This document shows, piece by piece, positions 1-6,330 of a DNA stretch of 6,747 nucleotides. A model generated the notes under the pieces. The model ran no database searches and had not been told where the DNA came from. It saw nothing but the letters and a program-made list of their open reading frames with translations. How positions within the stretch are numbered: position 1 is the stretch's first letter; each line of letters begins with the position of its first letter. The position numbers were made by a program, and so were the translations under genes. Origin of the DNA: an uncultured Bacillota bacterium (GTDB taxonomy: Bacteria; Bacillota; Clostridia; UBA1381); the NCBI GenBank assembly GCA_949297205.1, contig CASFSH010000061.1:1-6747 (forward strand). Reading direction: 5' to 3'.

Positions 1-296
1 GTATCATAATAAAACTGAAAAAGGTCTGACGGCTCCCATGAAAACAATTCATTTTTCCCTGAAACAAATCCGCATACCTTATCCCGGTTTGGGAGAGTAT
101 CAAGCATTTTGCTGTAGATGTCCAAATCTTCTGCAGACACAAAGTCTAAAATCAGTACCATGTCAATATCGCTTTGGTCTGTCGCCTCACCGCGTCCATA
201 GCTTCCCTGGAGTCCCAAAAACCAAATTCTGCCAAAAAACCGTTTCTCCACCTCATTAATATACTCTTTCATCCATCTATCAACCGAAAAACTCAT
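1..296 (-). CDS. Nucleotidyltransferase-domain protein, N-terminal part (cut by window edge)
   Basis: The reading frame is open from an ATG at 296 to the window edge and gives 98 residues; the C-terminus lies outside. Residues 31-49 read GSYGRGEATDQSDIDMVLI, the classic GS...RG...SDID signature of the DNA polymerase beta-type nucleotidyltransferase fold. D43 and D45 are the expected metal-binding aspartates. Proteins of this fold transfer a nucleotide from an NTP to a small molecule (aminoglycoside or lincosamide adenylyltransferases), to RNA or to protein (MNT/GlnE types). The visible part continues with a helix-rich segment ending in SDLFQFYYDT and does not reveal the substrate. The start is supported by GGAAAGG at 305-311, seven to eight bases upstream. 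The gene begins 37 bases after the stop of the membrane-anchored protein gene, so it is probably the distal member of the same operon. An antibiotic-modifying role is possible but not shown. Confidence 0.85.
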   Translation of the reverse strand, partial: MSFSVDRWMKEYINEVEKRFFGRIWFLGLQGSYGRGEATDQSDIDMVLILDFVSAEDLDIYSKMLDTLPNRDKVCGFVSGKNELFSWEPSDLFQFYYD

Positions 297-333
297 ATTT
301 TGTACCTTTCCATATTAACATACACACTTAATT

Positions 334-945
334 TCACTTTCTTTTTTTCGAAATAAATAAAACAATGCCGATAATTAATATTATAAAAATAATTATAATT
401 ATCAAAAATATATTTACATTTCCTTTTACATAAATATCTGTGGGTGCATCAGCGCCGCCTATAACAGATGTTTCTTCCGAAGATGTGTTTTGTTTTGCAT
501 TTTCCTCTTCATTTTGCTTTATTTGCGCCTCTTCATACTGTCCGTCATTCAAATACTGCTCAAAACGTTCCCACATATCTCCCTGTGCACCTTTTAATTC
601 CAGTTTCCCATCTTCATTAATTGTTGTTTCAAATATATATGTAGGATTATTCTCATCATAATAGGCGAACAAATAAACATCCCCTGTCTTTATTTCAAAA
701 TCACCCACTGCAAAAGGATCACTGTAAATAACTTTTGTACCGGTATTTACATTCCCCTTTAATACTTTTACGGGAGATATTTCAATATCATTTTTTTCAT
801 TATTCAAATGGTACGCTTCCACTTTTGCAAAGAAAACCTGAGATTCCTCTGATGACAGTAAATCCTCCGGCACACTTCCGGCAAATACTGAAATATTTAA
901 CAATGCAATTAATACAATTATAATTAAAGCTGTAATCTTTTTCAT
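334..945 (-). CDS. Secreted, C-terminally membrane-anchored protein of unknown function with GGADAPT motif
   Basis: This gene encodes 203 residues. The start at 945 is fixed by a strong AGGAGGA at 951-957, five bases away. Residues 1-22 form a signal peptide: MKK, a hydrophobic run, then a VFA/G-type cleavage site. Residues 24-130 look like a small beta-rich domain, with a VLKGNV...GTKVIY...GDVYLFAYY pattern. Residues 130-160 are Glu/Gln/Asn-rich and probably a flexible linker. They are followed by VIGGADAPTDIYV (161-173), a very hydrophobic helix rich in Ile (about 179-199) and a KKRK tail. The predicted topology is an exported globular domain held to the outer face of the membrane by one C-terminal helix. 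The GGADAPT segment resembles the IIGGADGPTAI signature of Na+-translocating decarboxylase beta subunits (from memory), but the protein lacks their many membrane segments. I do not recognise a function. It lies 27 bases after the GNAT gene and 37 bases before the nucleotidyltransferase gene. Confidence 0.9.
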   Translation of the reverse strand: MKKITALIIIVLIALLNISVFAGSVPEDLLSSEESQVFFAKVEAYHLNNEKNDIEISPVKVLKGNVNTGTKVIYSDPFAVGDFEIKTGDVYLFAYYDENNPTYIFETTINEDGKLELKGAQGDMWERFEQYLNDGQYEEAQIKQNEEENAKQNTSSEETSVIGGADAPTDIYVKGNVNIFLIIIIIFIILIIGIVLFISKKRK

Positions 946-950
946 ATAAA

Positions 951-957
951 TCCTCCT
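951..957 (-). promoter_or_regulatory. Strong ribosome binding site of the membrane-anchored protein
   Basis: On the minus strand this reads AGGAGGA, five bases before the ATG at 945. It is the best match to the anti-Shine-Dalgarno sequence in the window, and suggests efficient translation of this gene within the operon. Confidence 0.8.
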
Positions 958-972
958 GTTACATATTATTGC

Positions 973-1473
973 TTATTTTAGTTTTCCGTAAATACACAAA
1001 TTGTATATTTTATCATTCTTTGTAACAGCCTGTTCCATTAAACCCTCAAGTTTAAATCCATTTTTCTCCAAAACCCGTCTTGATGCAAAATTAGGTTCAT
1101 AAACATATCCTGTAATTCTTAAAATATCTAAAGAACTGAAAGCAATCTCACACATTTGTCTTACTGCTTCTGTAGCAACACCTTTTGACCATTCTTCAGT
1201 CAACAACATATAACCTATCTCGGCATCTTTATAATACACATCCGTTTTTGGTTCAACAGAAATACTTCCCACTGGAATCCCGTCTGTTACAATTATACGA
1301 AAGACACTGTCAACGCCATCATGTTCTTTCACCATATTAAGCCACCAGTCAGCCGCCTCATCCGTATATGGAAAAGGCAGTCTGTTTGCTAAATACGTTC
1401 TGTCAACTTCATTACAAATTTTTATTAAGCTTTCCTTATCCTCAAATGACCATTTTTTTAATTCTATATTCAA
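973..1473 (-). CDS. GNAT family N-acetyltransferase (RimJ/RimL-like)
   Basis: From the preferred TTG start at 1473 the product has 166 residues and begins MNIELKKW. The frame also extends to a GTG at 1482, which would add three residues, but that GTG lies inside the only good Shine-Dalgarno sequence. The product has the Acetyltransf_3 layout. EIGYMLLTEEWSKGVATEAV (85-104) covers beta-4 and the pyrophosphate-binding loop, with WSKGVA in the place of the usual W.KG.A. RITGYVYEPNFASRRVLEKN (119-138), then GFKLEG (139-144), is the motif B region, with the N..S.RVLEK.GF pattern shared by RimJ/RimL/SpeG-like enzymes. Such enzymes move acetyl from acetyl-CoA to an amine on a protein N-terminus or small molecule in the cytosol; the acceptor here is unknown. 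It follows the flavodoxin gene after 38 bases and precedes the anchored-protein gene by 27. Confidence 0.9.
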   Translation of the reverse strand: MNIELKKWSFEDKESLIKICNEVDRTYLANRLPFPYTDEAADWWLNMVKEHDGVDSVFRIIVTDGIPVGSISVEPKTDVYYKDAEIGYMLLTEEWSKGVATEAVRQMCEIAFSSLDILRITGYVYEPNFASRRVLEKNGFKLEGLMEQAVTKNDKIYNLCIYGKLK

Positions 1474-1479
1474 ATCCAA

Positions 1480-1487
1480 CACCTCTC
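1480..1487 (-). promoter_or_regulatory. Ribosome binding site that selects a TTG start
   Basis: On the minus strand this reads GAGAGGTG, six bases before the TTG at 1473. The in-frame GTG at 1482 forms the last three bases of this element and has no Shine-Dalgarno sequence of its own at a usable distance. TTG is therefore the better start. Confidence 0.6.
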
Positions 1488-1511
1488 AATACGTATCGTG
1501 TTTATTTCGTT

Positions 1512-2048
1512 TTATAGGCAATACCTCACCAGCTCATCAATCGTATTCTTATCGGAGAAATCAAACTTTCCGCCATAGTTTTCTATAACGGCCCTGTCAG
1601 ATTCGGTTCGTTCCTGTTCAGGTTTCTTTGAAAGCATTGTTTTCATAAGCCACATCATACACTGATGAATAAAAGACATTTTTTCATAATTCATGCCGCC
1701 CCTGAAGTGAAAAAATATTATTTTAGAAAACATCTCCTCCGACATTTGCTTTTTTGCAGATGAAAGGATATTTTTCACATTTTCCAAATCCTTTGTATCA
1801 GCTACTCCCACCGTAAAAACAACAATTTTTTTACCTTTAATTTTATCATAATTTTTCACAAGAAATTTTATTCCGTTTATTTTACCGGCATACAAGCCTC
1901 CTCCGAAAATTACAGTTTTATAATCCGTACCAAAATCATATTTATCAGCCTGCATACAATTGCAATTAAGTTTTTCCGCTATCCATTCAGCATATTTTTT
2001 TGTGAATCCATATTCAGACTTATATATGACAACCTCATCTTTATTCAT
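1512..2048 (-). CDS. Flavodoxin-domain protein, HemG (protoporphyrinogen dehydrogenase)-like fold
   Basis: The preferred start is the ATG at 2048, giving 178 residues beginning MNKDEVVIYKSEYGFTKKYA. An upstream in-frame ATG at 2087 lacks a ribosome binding site, while GGAAGGTGA at 2056-2064 serves 2048. Residues 6-20 form the first beta strand and the FMN phosphate loop (YKSEYGFTKKYA). Next come TVIFGGGLYAGKI (45-57), GKKIVVFTVG (72-81) and FHFRGGMNY (113-121), followed by a Met-rich helix. This order matches the Flavodoxin_5/HemG group, where the region after FRGGMNY corresponds to the HemG GALRY segment. HemG oxidises protoporphyrinogen IX using FMN. No other heme gene is present here, and clostridial relatives are usually just called flavodoxin-domain proteins, so a general redox role is the safer call. 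It is probably cytosolic. The upstream nitrilase-family gene ends 45 bases before it. Confidence 0.87.
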   Translation of the reverse strand: MNKDEVVIYKSEYGFTKKYAEWIAEKLNCNCMQADKYDFGTDYKTVIFGGGLYAGKINGIKFLVKNYDKIKGKKIVVFTVGVADTKDLENVKNILSSAKKQMSEEMFSKIIFFHFRGGMNYEKMSFIHQCMMWLMKTMLSKKPEQERTESDRAVIENYGGKFDFSDKNTIDELVRYCL

Positions 2049-2055
2049 AACAATA

Positions 2056-2064
2056 TCACCTTCC
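2056..2064 (-). promoter_or_regulatory. Ribosome binding site fixing the flavodoxin-protein start at 2048
   Basis: On the minus strand this reads GGAAGGTGA, seven bases before the ATG at 2048. The alternative ATG at 2087 is preceded only by an A-rich stretch. The element lies in the loop of a possible 7-bp AU-rich hairpin whose arms are at 2049-2055 and 2073-2079. Confidence 0.6.
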
Positions 2065-2093
2065 GAAATTTTTATTGTTTTATGCATATAGTT

Positions 2094-2975
2094 TTATTTT
2101 CTTCTGTCTTCTCTTATAAAAGGTTCTTTAACAATATTATCTGTAATAATTGTATACTTTTCCGGATGTCTGTATGCATTAGCGTGTACTTCACGTTTTC
2201 TGTATTCTCTCAACTGTTCAAGGTCAAGCTGTGCAATATATATTCCATCCTGTCCGGGTGCGTTTAAAATACAAGTATCCCGGGAACCTTCCATATCAGG
2301 TAAATATGCTACACCGTCAAACACGGTTGAACCCCCGTTACAATCCGGCACTGTTTCAGGATAATTACAGGTTGCAATTGCCATCATATTTTCAAAAGCT
2401 CTTGCCCTTAATTGAGAAAGACGGTTTATTTCCATTGGACAGGCATTAGGCACAATTACAAGTTCCGCACCTTTTAACATAAGTATTCTTGCACTCTCGG
2501 GGAATTCCCTGTCATAGCATATCATTGCACCCACCCGGATTTTTCCGCAGGCAGTATCAATCGTTTCAACATAAAAATCGTTTCCCGAAGTAAGATTTTT
2601 TTCCACATCAAAATCACAGGTATGTACTTTTGCATATGTAAATAACCTTTTCCCGGTTCTGTCAAACAAAGTCACCGAATTTCTCGGTCCGTTTTTATAT
2701 TTTTCAAGAAAGGTAACTGCAATTGCCATTTCAAGTTCACCTGCAAGTTTTTTAAATGATTCAATAAAACTACTGTCAGCTTCTATAGCATCATTTATCC
2801 ACACTTCCGGGCTGCGGCTGTATATATCATACCCATTACTCCACATTTCAGGGAACACTGCAATATCTGCACCCTGCTTTTTTGCCTCAGTACATGCCCA
2901 TATTCCCTTTTTTAAATTTTTCTCCAAACTTCCTTCAGGCTTTATTTGAAGCAGCGCTATCTTTAACTTTTTCAT
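2094..2975 (-). CDS. Carbon-nitrogen hydrolase (nitrilase superfamily)
   Basis: From the ATG at 2975 the product has 293 residues, a normal length for this superfamily. The start is set by GGGAGG at 2982-2987; an upstream ATG at 2999 has no ribosome binding site and would add eight atypical residues. The full catalytic triad is visible: Glu43 in AVFPEMW, Lys116 in YAKVHTCDFD and Cys153 in MICYDREFPE. Typical family segments NGPRNSVTLFDRTGK (95-109) and LRARAFENMMAIATCNYP (189-206) are also present. Nitrilase-superfamily enzymes of this kind hydrolyse amides or N-carbamoyl groups through a thioester on the Cys, and are cytosolic. The ending LREYRKREVHANAYRHPEKY recalls amidases such as the N-carbamoyl-amine and omega-amidase branches, but the substrate cannot be assigned. 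It appears to be the first gene of the five-gene left-hand cluster, with the flavodoxin-protein gene 45 bases downstream. Confidence 0.93.
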   Translation of the reverse strand: MKKLKIALLQIKPEGSLEKNLKKGIWACTEAKKQGADIAVFPEMWSNGYDIYSRSPEVWINDAIEADSSFIESFKKLAGELEMAIAVTFLEKYKNGPRNSVTLFDRTGKRLFTYAKVHTCDFDVEKNLTSGNDFYVETIDTACGKIRVGAMICYDREFPESARILMLKGAELVIVPNACPMEINRLSQLRARAFENMMAIATCNYPETVPDCNGGSTVFDGVAYLPDMEGSRDTCILNAPGQDGIYIAQLDLEQLREYRKREVHANAYRHPEKYTIITDNIVKEPFIREDRRK

Positions 2976-2981
2976 TTTCAG

Positions 2982-2987
2982 CCTCCC
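2982..2987 (-). promoter_or_regulatory. Ribosome binding site fixing the nitrilase-family start at 2975
   Basis: On the minus strand this reads GGGAGG, six bases before the ATG at 2975. It lies inside the frame that the longer version starting at 2999 would use, which argues for the shorter protein. Confidence 0.7.
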
Positions 2988-3034
2988 ACATAAATTCATA
3001 ACAACAAATTACATACCAAAATTCCCAACGCTTA

Positions 3035-3040
3035 ATTATA
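3035..3040 (-). promoter_or_regulatory. Possible -10 element for the nitrilase-led cluster
   Basis: The 106-base interval between the acetyltransferase stop and the nitrilase-family start contains a perfect TATAAT on the minus strand, about 60 bases before the ATG at 2975. No convincing TTGACA-like hexamer lies 16-18 bases upstream (ATAATT at 17), and no extended TG is present. It may be a weak promoter, an activator-dependent one, or a chance match in AT-rich DNA. Confidence 0.3.
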
Positions 3041-3081
3041 TAAACGAATACTAACTGAATTATCTTTATACTGTTTTTTCT

Positions 3082-3627
3082 CTAATTTTTTTGAGATGTC
3101 CGTTCATGGCGCAGCACTGCATACTGATATGTATTTTCATATTTCGGTGTACCGTCCGAATTGTTGACAAAAGATATAAATTCCTTGAACAAACCTTCTT
3201 TTCTCATTCCGAGTTTTTCACATAATTTCTGCGAATTAAAATTATAATCTTCAACATATGCATAAATCCTTCTTGCATTTTTTTCATAGAATAAATAATC
3301 AATATATGCCGACGATGCTTCAAATGCATATCCTTTTTTCCCGAACCGTTCAAGAAAATTCCAGCATACACTGTACGTATCAGGCTCTTCTTTCAATGAA
3401 AATACAGTTCCTATAAATTCTTTTGTATCGGAAAGTATTACCGCAAGTTCCGTTCCATCATCTATTTTACTTTTTTTCAGCACTTCTTTATATGCTTCTT
3501 CCATACTTTCCACTTTTTCACTTTCATAACAATTAACCCTTGGATTTGCCAAAAGTTCATATAAACCTTGTGTATCATTTTCACAAAAATTTCTTAAAAT
3601 CAATCTTTCTGTTTCAATTCTTATCAT
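3082..3627 (-). CDS. GNAT family N-acetyltransferase (RimJ/RimL type)
   Basis: This gene encodes 181 residues. MIRIETERLILRNF at the N-terminus is the hallmark opening of RimJ/RimL-like (Acetyltransf_3) enzymes. WNFLERFGKKGYAFEA (89-104) contains the acetyl-CoA pyrophosphate loop, and NFNSQKLCEKLGMRKEG (129-145) is the conserved N..S..L.EKLGM..EG segment. Such proteins acetylate amines from acetyl-CoA in the cytosol. The acceptor is unknown, and annotation as a ribosomal-protein acetyltransferase would overreach. The ATG at 3627 is supported by AAGAGGT at 3634-3640. The gene has its own promoter with an inverted repeat across it, so it is probably regulated separately from the BlaI/M56 pair upstream. 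It shows only family-level resemblance to the other GNAT gene at 973-1473, so it is not a recent duplicate. Confidence 0.93.
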   Translation of the reverse strand: MIRIETERLILRNFCENDTQGLYELLANPRVNCYESEKVESMEEAYKEVLKKSKIDDGTELAVILSDTKEFIGTVFSLKEEPDTYSVCWNFLERFGKKGYAFEASSAYIDYLFYEKNARRIYAYVEDYNFNSQKLCEKLGMRKEGLFKEFISFVNNSDGTPKYENTYQYAVLRHERTSQKN

Positions 3628-3665
3628 ATATTTACCTCTTTTTTCATATTGTTCATTTTACTCTG

Positions 3666-3694
3666 ATTATAACATGAACACCGAAAAAATACAA
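3666..3694 (-). promoter_or_regulatory. Promoter of the RimJ/RimL-type acetyltransferase gene
   Basis: On the minus strand the -35 is TTGTAT (3689-3694), the spacer is exactly 17 bases, and the -10 is TATAAT (3666-3671) preceded by TGT, an extended -10. Transcription would begin near 3659, giving a leader of roughly 30 bases that contains the ribosome binding site at 3634-3640. It resembles a housekeeping sigma-A promoter and is the best promoter in the window. One arm of an 11-bp inverted repeat fills most of the spacer. Confidence 0.7.
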
Positions 3695-3726
3695 TATTCA
3701 TATAGAATATTTATCCGGTGTTCATG
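3673..3726. repeat. Nested inverted repeat (11-bp arms, 32-base interior) over a promoter
   Basis: CATGAACACCG at 3673-3683 is perfectly complementary in reverse to CGGTGTTCATG at 3716-3726. The arms start 43 bases apart, about four turns of B-DNA. Inside is a second perfect inverted repeat, AATATTC-atata-GAATATT (3693-3711). The proximal arm sits between the -35 and -10 of the acetyltransferase promoter and the distal arm upstream of the -35, as expected for a paired operator. The element also lies 18 bases after the stop of the M56 gene, so in RNA it could fold as a long hairpin. It lacks a clear U-run on the minus strand (UUAUAAUC follows), which weakens a terminator reading; on the plus strand the stem is followed by GATTTTT. 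Confidence 0.65.
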
Positions 3727-3744
3727 ATTTTTAACTATTTGGTT

Positions 3745-6330
3745 TTAAGACGCGTCCCTTAATATTGCACCGTCAGTATCTGTATTTTGTTCAAGATAAA
3801 ATTCAGATGAACTAAGAGATGCCGTATATTTCCTTACTGCATCATTTTCTTCACTGCAAGTTATATAAATAGTACCGAAATGTGTTGGATTTTTACTGTC
3901 ATTTACTGTAAAATAAATTTCAGCCTGCGAAACAATACTGCCGTTTTCGTCCAACGGAGACCAATATAAAGCGTTTCCTTCTTTCAAAATGATTTCATTG
4001 TCTGAATTACTTTGATTATTATCCCAATCAACCAACATACTTTCCCCACAAACCGCATTAATTTGTTTATATTCCATATCAAATTCAAAACGGAATACCG
4101 GAATACGCGAACTTAACAGAGGGCTGTATATCCATTCTGCGGTTCCCATAGTTCCCTCCGGCACAAGGCTGTAAATGCTCCATAAGAATGTGCCCATCTC
4201 TTTATTATTTTTTAACTCTGCAAGAAGTAAATTGTTATCCGCTTTAATCAAACACAAATCATTTTCTAAAGGCTGATACTTTAGATCTTTATAATTTTTT
4301 CTGATACTTTTAATTTTATCAATATCAAAAGAATACAATTCCTCCCACTCTTCATCGGTATATGGAAACTCCTCCCATTTCCATGTTATGTCATTTATTT
4401 CTCTTTTTTCTCCTGTAACACGGTGCTCCAAAATAAATGATTTATCACCTATAATATATCTGTATCTCGTATCTCCTCCGGGATATACCGAACTTAACGG
4501 ATTCATATACAGACATTGGTATGATACGAATGTCATTCCAGAAAGTTTAGAAAAATCAGACAAGTTTGCAGAAACATTTGTTAAAAAACTCACCTTAATT
4601 ACATATTTACCTTCAGGACCTTCAATATAATATACTGCTTCTTCTTTTTTGTCTTTATTTTTATGCGTTAGTGTCAGATGAAATTTTTTGTCACCGTTTT
4701 TTTGTAATGTATAGTTTTTTCTTTCGATCTGTGTTGATCCGTTGTTGTTTTTATAATAATCCTCTCCGATAACCAAAGTGTCGGTATCCCAATTCGGCTC
4801 AATTATCAATTCCGCAGAATTTTCGATTTCGGCACAAGGCAAATCATTATAGTCAAAATCAAAGCTATCGGGATAGAATACCGGCACAACCGTACTTTGT
4901 CCCATATCTGTCACAACATTGCAGGTAACATACTGCATTTTTTCTAATTCAAACAGCCATCTGATAGACGTATCACCCTCATTTTCACTGTATCCGTAGC
5001 TTAAAAAAACACTGCCGTCATTTGTTGAAATAACATAATAAAACACACCGTTTTCACTGTTTTCAACATCAAGTCTCCATGCTTCTTTGGTATTCTTACG
5101 AATATTATCGGGACTGTATTGACCATTTAACCATCCGCTGTCATCATATATAAAATATTTATCAAAATTTTCATAAGACAAAACTACATTTTGAAACTTC
5201 CCCTGTTCCGATACCCAATATTCCTGACTGCTGTCTTGCAGTACATCCCTGGCAACTCTTAATCCGTATTCTTTTGTAAGGTTATAAAAAGGTGCGTTTT
5301 GTTCTGTATAAACAAATGAATATCTTCCGTCGTCATAGATGACCTCATTTACACTGTAGTAATTAGGGAACGGATCCAAAACAGCTTTATTTTCATCAGG
5401 TGGATTTGTCAGAAAGCATACACAAACGGCAGAACATACAACAATGCCTGCAATAACAATCCAAAAAGAAGGTTTTTTATAATTCAAAATACTTTTTACT
5501 CGTTTTTTTACATCACTTTCACCAAAGGCCAGCGGACATGCGGTAATTTTTCTTCGGTTTGCACTATAGGATAAAAGTGAACTTGAATAATCCGCTCTTT
5601 GTATATTATCAAATTTTTTTATTACCTCTTCATCACATGCAAGTTCAATGTCCCTGCAAAGCAAAGCATATCCTATCCACATAAGCGGATTAAACCAATA
5701 AATGCAAAGCAGCAAAAATCCAAACGGTTTCCACCAATGATCTCTTCTTTTAATATGCATCTGTTCATGGGCAATTATGTGGTTTATACTCTCATTATTA
5801 ATATTAAACGGAAGATATATCTTAGGTTTTATAATGCCAAGCACAAAAGGAGAGCCCACTCCATCGCTCTGATATATGTTATCCTTTAGCAAAACTGCAG
5901 TGTCAACTGATTTTCGAATACGTAAACAGCTTATCAGCATATACAATAGCATAACAAATATTCCGCCCACCCAGACGGTAGTGAATAATGAAATATAAAT
6001 GTTTAGCATATTTATGCCGGGAGCGACTGCCTGTTGTGCTGTTTCAGCTATAATAGGATTTATTGCGGTATTTACGGCATTAATCCCTGTATGTACTGCA
6101 TCATATGGATTGCTTATTATATCCGGACTAACTGTTTCTGTTTTCGGTATCATGCTCAACACGCTTTCAATTGAAAAAGGGCATACAAGCCTTATAGCAA
6201 CAATTCCCCAAAGAATCATATACATCCATTTAGGTGCTTTTTTAAAAATAACTCTTAATATAAATATCACACATATCAGCCAGCTTGCGGATATACTCAT
6301 ATTAAGTATCTTTAAAAACAATTCATTCAT
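3745..6330 (-). CDS. BlaR1/MecR1-like M56 family membrane metallopeptidase with an unassigned external region
   Basis: This gene encodes 861 residues. Membrane segments lie at about 8-29, 34-53 and 110-136, a hydrophobic stretch is at 203-224, and the last membrane segment is at about 288-307. The M56 zinc site is intact: HEQMH (188-192) with E229 in IELACDEE as probable third ligand. The family motif PFVLGIIKPKIYLP is at 161-174, and AFGESDVKKRVKSILNYKKP (268-287) precedes the last membrane helix. In BlaR1-type systems signal binding outside activates this protease, which leads to loss of the partner repressor. Residues 309-861 should be extracytoplasmic. They are rich in aromatic and acidic residues and look like several beta domains. 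I see no SxxK...SxN...KTG set, so this is not a BlaR1-type beta-lactam sensor. The start overlaps the repressor stop (TAATG) with AAAGGGTG just upstream, implying translational coupling. The ligand is unknown. Confidence 0.92.
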   Translation of the reverse strand: MNELFLKILNMSISASWLICVIFILRVIFKKAPKWMYMILWGIVAIRLVCPFSIESVLSMIPKTETVSPDIISNPYDAVHTGINAVNTAINPIIAETAQQAVAPGINMLNIYISLFTTVWVGGIFVMLLYMLISCLRIRKSVDTAVLLKDNIYQSDGVGSPFVLGIIKPKIYLPFNINNESINHIIAHEQMHIKRRDHWWKPFGFLLLCIYWFNPLMWIGYALLCRDIELACDEEVIKKFDNIQRADYSSSLLSYSANRRKITACPLAFGESDVKKRVKSILNYKKPSFWIVIAGIVVCSAVCVCFLTNPPDENKAVLDPFPNYYSVNEVIYDDGRYSFVYTEQNAPFYNLTKEYGLRVARDVLQDSSQEYWVSEQGKFQNVVLSYENFDKYFIYDDSGWLNGQYSPDNIRKNTKEAWRLDVENSENGVFYYVISTNDGSVFLSYGYSENEGDTSIRWLFELEKMQYVTCNVVTDMGQSTVVPVFYPDSFDFDYNDLPCAEIENSAELIIEPNWDTDTLVIGEDYYKNNNGSTQIERKNYTLQKNGDKKFHLTLTHKNKDKKEEAVYYIEGPEGKYVIKVSFLTNVSANLSDFSKLSGMTFVSYQCLYMNPLSSVYPGGDTRYRYIIGDKSFILEHRVTGEKREINDITWKWEEFPYTDEEWEELYSFDIDKIKSIRKNYKDLKYQPLENDLCLIKADNNLLLAELKNNKEMGTFLWSIYSLVPEGTMGTAEWIYSPLLSSRIPVFRFEFDMEYKQINAVCGESMLVDWDNNQSNSDNEIILKEGNALYWSPLDENGSIVSQAEIYFTVNDSKNPTHFGTIYITCSEENDAVRKYTASLSSSEFYLEQNTDTDGAILRDAS

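Noticed and set aside
334..945. Calling the GGADAPT protein a decarboxylase beta or gamma subunit
   Set aside because: It has only a signal peptide and one C-terminal helix, whereas beta subunits span the membrane many times. The 203-residue exported domain also does not fit a gamma subunit.
1489..1496. ATACGTAT palindrome between the flavodoxin-protein and GNAT genes
   Set aside because: It is only eight bases, has no associated promoter or T-run, and such a match is expected by chance in AT-rich DNA.
1512..2048. Assigning the flavodoxin-domain protein as hemG in heme synthesis
   Set aside because: The fold and segment order resemble HemG, but no heme gene is in the window and residue identity looks modest, so no symbol was given.
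3673..3726. Inverted repeat as a simple rho-independent terminator of the M56 gene
   Set aside because: On the minus strand the stem is followed by UUAUAAUC rather than a U-run, the interior is 32 bases, and one arm sits inside a good promoter. It is kept as an operator or structured element, with termination only a secondary possibility.
5599..5889. Plus-strand open frame of 96 codons, and other plus-strand frames such as 38-259, 4388-4630 and 5999-6349
   Set aside because: They lie opposite strongly supported minus-strand genes, have no family-like sequence, and are explained as antisense frames of those genes.
3745..6330. Calling the M56 protein BlaR1 and the pair a beta-lactam resistance regulator
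   Set aside because: The external region shows no penicillin-binding signature (no SxxK/SxN/KTG set; an isolated SIRK at 675 has no companions), and no beta-lactamase gene is nearby.
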